The position numbers were made by a program, and so were the translations under genes. From positions 992,001 through 1,056,000 of the forward strand of contig NZ_NRGW01000001.1 of assembly GCF_002332255.1 (NCBI RefSeq): a stretch of 64,000 nucleotides of DNA. The letters run 5' to 3'. The notes under the pieces are model-generated. The model was not told the origin of the DNA. It did not search any database and was given only the letters and a program-made list of their open reading frames with translations. Shown one piece after another: positions 17,744-26,063 of this stretch; position 1 is the stretch's first letter, and each line of letters opens with the position of its first letter. Source of the DNA: Halomonas sp. JB37. GTDB taxonomy: Bacteria > Pseudomonadota > Gammaproteobacteria > Pseudomonadales > Halomonadaceae.

Positions 17744-18754
17744 GTGGATGGCGCGTCTCGTTATAAAGCCGCTGAGATTATCAACGTGAATGAACGCACA
17801 CTGAAACGTTGGCGATCTGAGTGTGGCGCTGTTGTTGAGGATCAGCGTCATCACGTGGTGCAAGGCAGGCAGCCGCATCAGCTAACGCATGAGGAAGAGC
17901 AAGCCATTTTGAACACGTGTCATCGTCCCGAGTATCAGAGCTTGCCGCCGTCTCAAATCGTGCCTTTGCTGGCAGACAACGGCGTCTATCTGGCCTCCGA
18001 ATCGTCGTTTTACCGGGTTTTGAAAAAGCATCACCAGCAGCACCCTCGTGGCCGTATGAAACCACGCCGTCCAGTGCCCGCGCCGACCAGTTTTACGGCA
18101 ACAGGGCCAAACCAGGTCTGGAGTTGGGACATTAGCTTCTGCGCCTCCGTTGTGCGAGGCCAGCACTGGTATCTCTACCTGATCATGGATATCTACAGCC
18201 GCAAAATCATCGCCTGGGAAGTTCACGACACCGAATCGGGCGAGCTGGCTAAACAATTACTGGAACGCGCTTTGCTGCGAGAAGGTTGCTGGCATCAACC
18301 ACCGGTACTGCACTCAGATAACGGGGCGCCGATGACGTCCTATACGCTCAAAGCGAGGTTAACCGAACTGGGGATGTTGATGTCTTACAGTCGCCCGAGA
18401 GTAAGCAACGACAACCCTTACTCGGAATCGCTGTTCCGTACCGTCAAATACTGCCCAGCATGGCCCACCAAGGGCTTTACATCGCTGAGCGCGGTACGAG
18501 AATGGATGTTGGTGTTCGAGCGGGCTTACAACGAACAGCACCTTCACAGTGGCATCCAATATGTCACGCCAGCTGACCGGCATCGTGGCGTTGATCGAAA
18601 ACGCCTTGAACGTCGTAAAGCGGTTTATGAAAGCGCTAAGCGTCGCTATCCGAAACGCTGGTCGGGCAGCACCCGAAACTGGGAGGTCACTGGTTCAGTG
18701 TCGCTTAACCCAGGGAAAGTGCAGGAAATCGAGCGTAATAAAAAGGCTGCTTAA
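17744..18754 (+). CDS. IS3-type transposase OrfB (DDE integrase core)
   Basis: 336 residues from a GTG at 17744; the frame is open further upstream and is probably also made as OrfAB by frameshift. A second HTH is at the N-terminus (YKAAEIINVNERTLKRWRSE). The catalytic triad is visible: Asp in WSWDISFC, Asp in VLHSDNGAPM and Glu in NDNPYSESLFRTVKY. The C-terminal region has the usual GIQYVTPADRHRG. It catalyses transposition of the surrounding element. Confidence 0.92.
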   Translation: MDGASRYKAAEIINVNERTLKRWRSECGAVVEDQRHHVVQGRQPHQLTHEEEQAILNTCHRPEYQSLPPSQIVPLLADNGVYLASESSFYRVLKKHHQQHPRGRMKPRRPVPAPTSFTATGPNQVWSWDISFCASVVRGQHWYLYLIMDIYSRKIIAWEVHDTESGELAKQLLERALLREGCWHQPPVLHSDNGAPMTSYTLKARLTELGMLMSYSRPRVSNDNPYSESLFRTVKYCPAWPTKGFTSLSAVREWMLVFERAYNEQHLHSGIQYVTPADRHRGVDRKRLERRKAVYESAKRRYPKRWSGSTRNWEVTGSVSLNPGKVQEIERNKKAA

Positions 18755-19434
18755 GTGCAGCCATTTGGACAACTGGGTTGAAAATCACCGCGAACGGCTA
18801 GGCCCGAATGAGAGTGGCATTGTTCATTACTCGACGGGTGTCGCGCCGAAAAATTGCGTCAACGTCGCTCCATTGTTTGACAAGGCGGCTCAGCAGGGAG
18901 TGCTCAGTATTGGAATTGGTGACAATGGCAACGAGATAGGATTCGGGCGCATCCACTCCTTCATGCAAGACTTTCATCCCTATGGTCGAGAGACTCAGAC
19001 CAGCAAGCCAGGTGGCGCTATAACTGTCACTGCAACCGATATTTTCTTGCCAGCCTCGATTTCGAACTGGGGTGCCTATGGCATTGCTGCAATGCTGGGC
19101 TTTTTGCTAAAGGACAAGGAGCTCGTTCAAGATTCCGAGCTTGAAAAACGCATCATTCGTGCCTGCCTGGACGCTGGCGGCTGGGAGATGCGTTATTGCA
19201 CTTCACGTTTCATTGTGGATGGGGCTGAGGGTGAAAGCTCTATGGCGATCGTACAGTTGTTACGTGACATGGTTCGCTTAAATATTGCAGCTCCCGATAG
19301 AGGCCTTTCACATGGGAAAATGAAAGAGGTTCAGCGGTAAGCTGCCCTACGACGTCAATAGGTTAAGCACCTTCTTTGGTGAGTTGAAAATGCAAATTCG
19401 GAAATAGTTATTTGCCAATAGGTAGGCTAAAGAC

Positions 19435-20517
19435 ATGCGCAGCACAAAAAAAATACTGAGCGTCGCAGCGCTTTTCAGCATCTTGCCGTTTACATCACTT
19501 GCTCAAGATATTCCTGAAACACAACTTTCGGTTATTGGCTCACCAGTAAACTCGCCTAACTGGACGAATGTGCTGCAACCATTTTGGGCCGGTGCTATTC
19601 CTGATGGCAGTGATGGCCAGATTGTGGTGGATCTGATCAGCGCTTCCGATCTTGGCGTGAAGGGGCCCGAGCTAATGCGGTTAACCGCATTGGGGGTGGC
19701 CGACATTGTTGCGGGCAGCACCACGCTAATTTCTGGTGAGTTGTCTGAAAACGATGCGATCGACATTGCAGGGTTGGTTCAAGATATAGACACGTTAAGA
19801 GCGGTGGTTGATGCTTACCGTCCGGTTCTTGAGGAACGTTATCGTGATGAGTTAGGGGTGATACCACTGGGCTTCTGGCCCACTGGCGCGCAGGTTCTTT
19901 GGTGCGCCACCCCCGTTGAGGATCTGGATGATTTGGCAGACAAGAAAGTCCGTGTTTTCTCGACTACCACATCTGCGTTGGTCGCCGCCTTGGGTGCTAA
20001 CCCGGTGACCATGGCCTTCAATGAAGTTGTACCTGCCATGCAGCGTGGCGTCATTGATTGTGCGTTTACAGGGTCTAATTCTGGCAATAGCGCAAAATGG
20101 ACCGATGTTGCGACGCACCTTGTTGATCTGAGGGTGAGCTGGGGTGTCAACTTCATTGTCGCGAATGCCCAGACTTGGGAAAGACTGGAACCAGCCGTTC
20201 AGACTTATTTGCAGGATGAAATTCGTCGCAAACTTGAGCCGTCAGGATGGGACATGGCGCGCGTTGCGACCCAGCAGGGTATCTGGTGCTCTGTCGGTGA
20301 TAATCGTTGCGAACCCGAGGCAACCTCCCCCCGAAATCTAACCAAGGCGGACCTAACGCTTGTCGAACTATCCGATCAGGATAGCGAACGCCTAAGGCGT
20401 GCTGTGACAGAAAATGTGGTGTCTAAATTCACCCGCGCCTGTGGAGTAGATTGTGTCAACCGTTGGAATGCAACGGTGGGTGAGGTCTTGGATATACAAC
20501 TGGCCGCTGAGGAGTAA
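19435..20517 (+). CDS. TRAP transporter A substrate-binding protein, DctP family
   Basis: Periplasmic solute receptor of 360 residues with a signal peptide ending about FTSLAQ. The family's central strand and ligand arginine region appears as DKKVRVFSTTTSALVAALGA, followed by TMAFNEVVPAMQRGVIDCAFTG. Unusual for the family are four cysteines in the last third (GIWCSVGDNRCEPE and RACGVDCVNRW), which could form two disulfides in the periplasm. The permease genes follow after only 5 bp, with no hairpin, unlike the other TRAP operons here. It lies downstream of the DUF4392 gene, so an amino-acid-like acid is a reasonable but unproven ligand. Confidence 0.87.
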   Translation: MRSTKKILSVAALFSILPFTSLAQDIPETQLSVIGSPVNSPNWTNVLQPFWAGAIPDGSDGQIVVDLISASDLGVKGPELMRLTALGVADIVAGSTTLISGELSENDAIDIAGLVQDIDTLRAVVDAYRPVLEERYRDELGVIPLGFWPTGAQVLWCATPVEDLDDLADKKVRVFSTTTSALVAALGANPVTMAFNEVVPAMQRGVIDCAFTGSNSGNSAKWTDVATHLVDLRVSWGVNFIVANAQTWERLEPAVQTYLQDEIRRKLEPSGWDMARVATQQGIWCSVGDNRCEPEATSPRNLTKADLTLVELSDQDSERLRRAVTENVVSKFTRACGVDCVNRWNATVGEVLDIQLAAEE

Positions 20518-20522
20518 TCGTT

Positions 20523-21074
20523 TTGTCATCTTTTCTTATCTCAACCAAATTGGCACGTTTTGCTCGCTTTGCCGCTATTGGGAGTGGGCTTTTGCTACTG
20601 GCATCGGCCACCTTAATGACCGCCGAGATACTAGCACGGAGACTTTTTGGGCACAGCCTTGTGGGTGTTGAAGAGTTAGTAGGCTATGCCTTTGCAATTG
20701 CAATGGCTTGGGGGTTTGCACAGGCGCTATTTATGCGGGCGCATATTCGCGTAGATCTTATCTATCTGCTTATGCCTGTCCGAGTGCAACGCGTACTCGA
20801 TATTGTATCCATGGCTTCGTTTGCTGGGGTCATGGGTATCGTGGTGACTCATGCTTGGGGCACTTTAGCTGAATCCTTACGGCTAAGTGCGCGAGCCAGT
20901 ACTTCCCTTGCTACGCCATTGTGGATTCCCCAGGCACTCTGGCTAACAGGGTTAATCTTTTTCTTGATTTGCCTTATAGCACTGTTATTCGATCTCGTTC
21001 GGGCCGTGGTGAGTGGTAACCAATCGCTCGCAGCGCAGCTTGGCGCATCCGAATCCGCATTGAGGAGATCGTGA
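20523..21074 (+). CDS. TRAP transporter A small permease, DctQ family
   Basis: 183 residues, four hydrophobic segments; helix-1 region is AAIGSGLLLLASATLMTAEI, then the family motif GVEELVGYAFAIAMAWGFAQA and the amphipathic FMRAHIRVDLIY. The start is TTG at 20523, 7 nt after GAGGAG at the end of dctP. It partners the large permease 1 bp downstream. Confidence 0.87.
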   Translation: MSSFLISTKLARFARFAAIGSGLLLLASATLMTAEILARRLFGHSLVGVEELVGYAFAIAMAWGFAQALFMRAHIRVDLIYLLMPVRVQRVLDIVSMASFAGVMGIVVTHAWGTLAESLRLSARASTSLATPLWIPQALWLTGLIFFLICLIALLFDLVRAVVSGNQSLAAQLGASESALRRS

Positions 21075-21075
21075 T

Positions 21076-22356
21076 ATGGGTATTGCGCTTATCCTCCTGT
21101 TTGTACTGATCGCTCTGGGGTTGCCCATTGCAGCGGTGCTAGGTTGGTTAGCAGTGTCGCTGGATTGGCTTATCTCGCCACTTCCCTTGCAACGCGCTTT
21201 TGGTGAAATTGCATGGTCGCACAGTATTGAGTTTACTCTGGTCGCCATTCCAATGTTTATCATGATGGGCGAAATAATGCTGCGCTCACATATTGCGGAT
21301 CGGATGTACAATGGTGTAGCAGCTTGGATCGGTTGGCTACCGGGGGGCTTGATGCATGCCAACATCGGCGCAAGCGCGCTGTTTGCGGCTACCTCTGGTT
21401 CGAGTGTGGCTACTGCTGCGACGATAGGAACTACGGCGATGCCGCAAGTTGATCGTCATGGCTATAGTGAACGACTGTTTCTAGGTAGTTTGGCGGCCGG
21501 CGGCACGTTAGGCATTCTGATTCCGCCCTCAATCAACATGATTATTTTCGGGTTTTTAACGGATACTTCAGTTCCTCAGCTTTTTGTCGCCGGTTTAATA
21601 CCGGGCATACTACTGGCGATTATTTTTTCAATAACAATTATCGTGCTATGCGTGGCAGCACCGTCGCTGGACGGCCGACGCAGCCCGTTGTCTGTTAAAG
21701 CTTTGCTTCAAAGCCTTCCGGATCTCGCACCACCGTTGGCGCTCTTCATTTTGGTGATTGGTTCGATCTATGCCGGGTGGGCTACCCCTACTGAGGCGGC
21801 CTCAATAGGTGTCATTGCTTCCATGGGGCTTGCAGCCTGGTATGGGAAGCTGAGTTGGGAAATGATGGTTGAGGTATTCATCGGAACTGTGCGCACCTCA
21901 TCAATGATGATCTTGATAACGATTCTTGCTTTTTTGCTGAACTTTATCATCGGCGCAACTGGCATGCTTAGTGTGGTTAATGAGCTGGTTCAGGGGCTGG
22001 AATGGAGCCCACTAGCCACTATGCTTATGATCCTGATGATGTATCTTATATTGGGTATGTTCATGGATACACTGGCAATGATCGTGCTGACGATTCCGAT
22101 TGTGACACCTATCGTGGTAGGGCTAGGTTACGATCCAGTCTGGTTTGGTGTCATGATGGTTCTCGTTGCAGAAACCTCCGTTCTGACGCCACCGATAGGG
22201 ATGCTTTGTTATGTAGTACAAGGCGTACGTGGCCGGGGCGAGCTGATCGATGTATTTATTGGTGTTTTACCCTTTATTACGACGCTGATGTTAATGATCG
22301 GCCTGATGCTTGCCGCACCTCAGCTTGCACTTTGGCTGCCGGGCCTTCTTTACTAA
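21076..22356 (+). CDS. TRAP transporter A large permease, DctM family
   Basis: 426 residues, mostly membrane helices; it forms the sodium-coupled channel subunit. Family motifs are visible: FTLVAIPMFIMMGEIMLRS, GSSVATAATIGTTAMPQ, GTLGILIPPSINMIIFG and LTPPIGMLCYVVQGV. The ATG follows the DctQ stop by one base and GAGGAGATCG is its ribosome-binding sequence. Confidence 0.92.
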   Translation: MGIALILLFVLIALGLPIAAVLGWLAVSLDWLISPLPLQRAFGEIAWSHSIEFTLVAIPMFIMMGEIMLRSHIADRMYNGVAAWIGWLPGGLMHANIGASALFAATSGSSVATAATIGTTAMPQVDRHGYSERLFLGSLAAGGTLGILIPPSINMIIFGFLTDTSVPQLFVAGLIPGILLAIIFSITIIVLCVAAPSLDGRRSPLSVKALLQSLPDLAPPLALFILVIGSIYAGWATPTEAASIGVIASMGLAAWYGKLSWEMMVEVFIGTVRTSSMMILITILAFLLNFIIGATGMLSVVNELVQGLEWSPLATMLMILMMYLILGMFMDTLAMIVLTIPIVTPIVVGLGYDPVWFGVMMVLVAETSVLTPPIGMLCYVVQGVRGRGELIDVFIGVLPFITTLMLMIGLMLAAPQLALWLPGLLY

Positions 22357-22369
22357 CTATTCAGAGGGG

Positions 22370-22422
22370 AGAGGAACGTCCTCTTTGGAACTTGATTATC
22401 CGGATACAGAGTGTCCGGATAA
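22370..22422 (+). terminator. Two hairpins after TRAP A
   Basis: AGAGGA-acg-TCCTCT at 22370-22384 with a short T tract, then TTATCCGGA / TCCGGATAA at 22396-22422. They lie between the TRAP A operon and the convergent lyase gene and probably end transcription from both sides. Confidence 0.5.
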
Positions 22423-22477
22423 CCTTACACATTGCTCGAATTAGCTATAAGACTCTCTTTTCAGCCAATCGACTGAT

Positions 22478-23455
22478 TTATTCGGTTACGGACGGTGATG
22501 CAGTGTCTATTTTTGCTGGCACAGGATAGCGCCGCGTCGATTTCCCAGCTTTAACCACCTGCCCCGGTACATCGTGGCCGATCAGATCGGGAAGGGTGGC
22601 TGCGACCTCGAGCAGTGCATCCAGGTCGACACCGGTATCGACGCCCATGGCCTCAAACATATGCACTAGGTCCTCGGTACATACATTGCCGGTGGCGCCG
22701 GGAGCAAAGGGGCAGCCGCCCAGCCCGCCGAGCGCTGAGTCAAAGCGAGTGATGCCCGCCTGCCAGGCCGCCAGTGCATTCGCTAGCCCCATGCCGCGAG
22801 TGTTGTGGAAATGCAGCGTAAACGACGTTGCTGGCCAGCGCTCAAGGACGGCCTCGCACAGCAGGTTGACCTGGGCGGGGTTGGCCATGCCGGTGGTGTC
22901 GCAGAGTGTGATGCCCTGAATACCCAGTGCGATCAGTTTTTCAACCAGTTCCAGCACGCGGGTTTGGGATACATCGCCTTCAAACGGGCAGCCAAACGTG
23001 GTGGAGAGTGAGGCATTGATAAACACGCCGCTGCCTTGAGTTGCTTCCAAAATAGCCGCGAATTGCTCAAGAGATTGCTCTGGCGTCATGCGCAGATTTG
23101 CCAGCCCGTGGCTATTGCTGGCGGACATTACAAGATTAATCTCATCCACTTGGCAGGCTAATGCCCGCTCGGCACCTTTAACATTAGGCACCAGCACGGT
23201 GATATCGACGCCTTCTCTGCGCTGAATGCCGGTCACTACGTCGGCCGCGTCGCGCAGGTTGGGAATGGCTTTGGGTGAGGTGAACGAGGTTGCCTCGATT
23301 CGCCGCAGGCCGGTGGTGGAGAGCGCATCGATCCAACGAATTTTCTCTTCCGTCGGTACATAACGCGCTTCAATTTGCAGGCCATCCCGCGGGGCGACTT
23401 CGTTGATTTCTACCTTCGCAGAGCAGGGCGTTGGCGGGCTCATTGTGCTATGCAT
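22478..23455 (-). CDS. mvaB: HMG-CoA lyase family protein
   Basis: TIM-barrel lyase of 325 residues that splits a 3-hydroxy-3-methylacyl-CoA, for HMG-CoA into acetoacetate and acetyl-CoA. Motifs: EVAPRDGLQIEARYVPTEEK at the N-terminus, LHFHNTRGMGLANALAAWQA (metal His) and the catalytic loop GGLGGCPFAPGATGNVCTED. The ATG at 23455 follows AAGGAGAATACG; a longer upstream frame overlaps the CoA-transferase gene. The neighbour CaiB-type transferase probably makes its CoA ester. The exact substrate (HMG-CoA or another 3-hydroxy-3-methyl acid such as citramalyl-CoA) is open. Its 3' part is duplicated at 15131-15460. Confidence 0.9.
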   Translation of the reverse strand: MHSTMSPPTPCSAKVEINEVAPRDGLQIEARYVPTEEKIRWIDALSTTGLRRIEATSFTSPKAIPNLRDAADVVTGIQRREGVDITVLVPNVKGAERALACQVDEINLVMSASNSHGLANLRMTPEQSLEQFAAILEATQGSGVFINASLSTTFGCPFEGDVSQTRVLELVEKLIALGIQGITLCDTTGMANPAQVNLLCEAVLERWPATSFTLHFHNTRGMGLANALAAWQAGITRFDSALGGLGGCPFAPGATGNVCTEDLVHMFEAMGVDTGVDLDALLEVAATLPDLIGHDVPGQVVKAGKSTRRYPVPAKIDTASPSVTE

Positions 23456-23480
23456 CGTATTCTCCTTAATCGTACGTGCG

Positions 23481-24686
23481 TTAGATAATGCCCGCTTGGC
23501 GAAGTTTGGCGCGGGTGTCGTGATCAATGCCCAGCTCATCCAAAACGTCGTCAGTATGTTGACCCAGCGCGGGGCCACCGTTGCCGAGCCGCCCTGGTGT
23601 CGCGCTCAGTTTGGGCAGGACACCCGGTACTTTTAGCGCTTTGCCGTTGGGGCGGTTAAAGGTTTGAATCATTTCCCGTGCCAAATAATGCGGGTCAAAG
23701 GCAATATCTTCGGCGGTGTAGGGGTAGCCTGCGGGCACGCGGGCATCATCCAGGGCGGGCAAAATAGCATCCCGCGGACGTTCTTCAGTCCACGCTTGAA
23801 TGGCTGCGTCAATCATGTCGGCTTGCTGGCTGCGCCCGTCGTTATGGGCTAGCGCCGGGTCGTTGCCAAGATCATCGCGGCCAATGACGCTCATTAAACG
23901 TTTGAAGATACTGTCGCCGTTACCAGCGATGAGTACGTAGTCGCCGCCCTGGCAGCGGTAAGCGTTCGAAGGGGTAATGCCGGGCAGGGCACTGCCGCTG
24001 GGCTGACGAACCTGGCCGCTGGCATCGAACTCTGGCAGCAGGCTTTCCATCATTGCAAACACCGACTCATACAGTGCGACGTCAATTTCTTGGCCCAGGC
24101 CGCTGCGACTGCGTTCCTGAAGCGCCAGCAGCGTACCAATCACGGCATAAAGTGCGGAAAGTGAGTCTCCAATGCTCACGCCTACGCGCACGGAAGGCTC
24201 TCCCTGTTGGCCGGTAAGGTAGCGCAGCCCGCCCATGGCTTCGCCAATCACGCCAAAGCCGGGCTTGTCGCGGTAAGGCCCCGTTTGCCCATAGCCGGAA
24301 ATATGCACCATGATCAGCCGCGGGTTGAGTGTGGAGAGCGCTTCCCAGCCTAGCCCCCAGCTGTCTAAGGTGCCGGGGCGGAAGTTTTCCACCACGACGT
24401 CAGCTTCGGCGATAAGTTGGCGCACCAGCGCTTGGCCTTCTTGGCTGCGTAAATCCAGTGCTACCGAGCGCTTGTTACGGGTTTGTACGTGCCACCACAG
24501 CGACGTGCCGTCTTCAATCATTCGCCATTTGCGAAGTGGGTCGCCGGTACCCGGCGGCTCGATTTTAATCACATCTGCGCCGAACTCACCCAGCAATTTA
24601 GTGGCGAAAGGGCCTGCAATGAGTTGACCAAGCTCAAGAACCTTCAGGCCCTGTAGCGGTAGCTGGCGTGCAGTGGGAGCATTCAT
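23481..24686 (-). CDS. CaiB/BaiF family (class III) CoA-transferase
   Basis: 401 residues. N-terminal signature is VLELGQLIAGPFATKLLGEF and GADVIKIEPPG; the likely catalytic Asp is in VGVSIGDSLSALYAV; KPGFGVIGEAMGGLRYLTG is typical of the succinyl-CoA:dicarboxylate group. It moves CoA between acyl-CoA and a free acid. The ATG at 24686 has AAGAGAAAG before it, while the one at 24713 has no RBS. It is the first gene of a leftward pair with the HMG-CoA-lyase gene, so the pair probably activates then cleaves a branched hydroxy acid. Confidence 0.9.
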   Translation of the reverse strand: MNAPTARQLPLQGLKVLELGQLIAGPFATKLLGEFGADVIKIEPPGTGDPLRKWRMIEDGTSLWWHVQTRNKRSVALDLRSQEGQALVRQLIAEADVVVENFRPGTLDSWGLGWEALSTLNPRLIMVHISGYGQTGPYRDKPGFGVIGEAMGGLRYLTGQQGEPSVRVGVSIGDSLSALYAVIGTLLALQERSRSGLGQEIDVALYESVFAMMESLLPEFDASGQVRQPSGSALPGITPSNAYRCQGGDYVLIAGNGDSIFKRLMSVIGRDDLGNDPALAHNDGRSQQADMIDAAIQAWTEERPRDAILPALDDARVPAGYPYTAEDIAFDPHYLAREMIQTFNRPNGKALKVPGVLPKLSATPGRLGNGGPALGQHTDDVLDELGIDHDTRAKLRQAGII

Positions 24687-24775
24687 GGGGCTTTCTCTTG
24701 TGATTGGATTCATTACAGATTGTCAGCATGCGCGAGCGGTTTGCGGCGGACAATTAGACAATGGGTAACAAAGGT

Positions 24776-24790
24776 TTCGTAGACGACGAA
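24776..24790. promoter_or_regulatory. LysR-type box TTCGT-N5-ACGAA
   Basis: Perfect inverted repeat TTCGT-agacg-ACGAA with a T-N11-A core, between the divergent CoA-transferase and LysR genes. Same 5-5-5 layout as the box at 16466. Confidence 0.5.
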
Positions 24791-24833
24791 GGTCTGCGAT
24801 AGCATAAGGCCGTTGCCTTGCCCGGAGATTCTT

Positions 24834-25748
24834 ATGCGCCGCTTTGATTTTGTCACTCTTAAGCTCTTTATCTCCGTGGCGGATGAGGGGCGCCTGACAG
24901 CGGCTGCAGAGCGCGAACACTTGGCGCTTGCCGCCGTGAGCAAGCGGATTAGTGATCTGGAAGTGTTGGTCGGTGCCAAGCTGCTGTACCGTCGCCCCAG
25001 AGGCGTGGAGCTAACGCCTGCGGGCCAGGCATTTTTACATCACGCGCGACGTATTTTGGATAACATTGAGCGCCTGCATGCAGAGCTGAGCGAGTACGGC
25101 GAAGGCGTGCGTGGCCACGTGCGTATTCACTCCAATACCTCAGCGATCATTGCGTTTCTTCCCCAGGATCTCAGCGCCTTCTCGCGGCACTATCCCGAAA
25201 TTAAAATCGACCTGCAGGAGCGCGTCAGCAGCGAAATCGTTGCCGCCGTGCGTGACGGGCTGACCGACATCGGTATTTTTGCTGGCCACGTGGCGGCACC
25301 TGATCTTCAGCGGCTCTCGTACCGGCGAGACCGACTCGTGCTGATGACGCCCAAGGGTCATCCTCTGGCAGAGCGTGAAAGCATCGCTTTTAGTGAAGCG
25401 CTTGAGTTTGATTTTGTTGGCTTGCAGCAAGATGCATCCGTGCAATCGCTGTTGAATGAGCAGGCCAATATGACGGGTAAAGCGCTCAGAATGCGCATTC
25501 AGGTGCGTAGCTTTGACGCTATTTGTCGCATGATTCATCACGGCATGGGCGTTGGTGTGCTGCCCGAGCAAGCCATTTACCGCGACCTGGGTGATCTACA
25601 GCTGAAAAGTATCCCGCTTAGCGACTCGTGGGCTCAGCACGAACTGGTGATTGGCATACGTCGCTATGCAACGCTGCCCGTCACGGCCCGGCATTTGGTT
25701 GACCACTTAGCGGGAGACAGCGCCCATTCGGCGCTTATCGAGGATTAG
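24834..25748 (+). CDS. LysR-family transcription regulator
   Basis: 304 residues. HTH at the N-terminus: DEGRLTAAAEREHLALAAVS then KRISDLEVLVGAKLLYRR. The effector domain follows (VRIHSNTSAIIAFLPQDLSAF). The ATG at 24834 is preceded by CCGGAG. Divergent from the CoA-transferase/lyase pair with a T-N11-A palindrome between them, so it is the likely activator of that pair. Confidence 0.92.
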   Translation: MRRFDFVTLKLFISVADEGRLTAAAEREHLALAAVSKRISDLEVLVGAKLLYRRPRGVELTPAGQAFLHHARRILDNIERLHAELSEYGEGVRGHVRIHSNTSAIIAFLPQDLSAFSRHYPEIKIDLQERVSSEIVAAVRDGLTDIGIFAGHVAAPDLQRLSYRRDRLVLMTPKGHPLAERESIAFSEALEFDFVGLQQDASVQSLLNEQANMTGKALRMRIQVRSFDAICRMIHHGMGVGVLPEQAIYRDLGDLQLKSIPLSDSWAQHELVIGIRRYATLPVTARHLVDHLAGDSAHSALIED

Positions 25749-26063
25749 GTACGCTTTAGCGGCTTCGTATTTCGAGAATGCTGGCGCTGAATGATTAAGC
25801 ATTCAATAGCCTGCAACGCGCCTGTTAATGAGCTTCCGGCCAGCGGCGCTATCCATCTTTGGTCGTATGCCTGTGAGTGATGGGACGAAATAACGCGCTA
25901 TAGGGGCGTTTCTAGCCATCGTATTATACGAAGGCAGCCTTCTTGAACGTCGATTTGAGCCCATTGACGGCTTGTTTCAAGATTGAAGTAGCGCCACTAG
26001 AAATGGCTATAAGAACGATTACAACAATGACACCCCATAACGACAACCGTAGAGAGTCATCGC
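25749..26063. other. Intergenic region before TRAP B with two palindromes
   Basis: 315 bp without a gene. It holds the inverted repeat TGAATG-attaag-CATTCA (25788-25805), which may terminate the lysR transcript, and the 13-bp perfect palindrome GAAGGC-a-GCCTTC (25930-25942), about 120 bp before the TRAP B start, a candidate operator. No regulator gene is adjacent to TRAP B, so the protein acting here is unknown. Confidence 0.5.

Larger units (their letters stand above)
17127..18772 (+). mobile_element. IS3-type insertion sequence, 1646 bp
   Basis: Ends are imperfect inverted repeats: TTGTCCGGTTGGC on the left and TTGTCCAAATGGC (reverse complement) on the right, 10 of 13 matching. They are flanked by CTAG and CTGG, a 4-bp target duplication with one change. 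Inside are orfA and orfB, with a slippery A-AAA-AAG between them and orfB in the -1 frame. orfB has an intact DDE core. The element sits in the DUF4392 gene. Both ORFs are undamaged, so it may still be active. I did not assign a subgroup name. Confidence 0.9.
16608..19340 (+). pseudogene. DUF4392 / D-glutamate-cyclase-like gene interrupted by an IS element
   Basis: The 5' part (16608-17122) and the 3' part (18773-19340) encode two halves of one DUF4392 protein. The first half has the family motif ESDGPPGAVSIARAL; the second has GIGDNGNEIGFG. Removing 17127-18772 and one copy of a 4-bp target repeat (CTAG left, CTGG right) restores a single frame of 360 codons reading ...EPPLSA-WVENHRER... The left half now ends at the TAG formed in that repeat. 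The family includes mammalian D-glutamate cyclase, which turns D-glutamate into 5-oxo-D-proline; the bacterial substrate is unknown. It precedes TRAP transporter A and was probably its partner enzyme. Confidence 0.85.
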
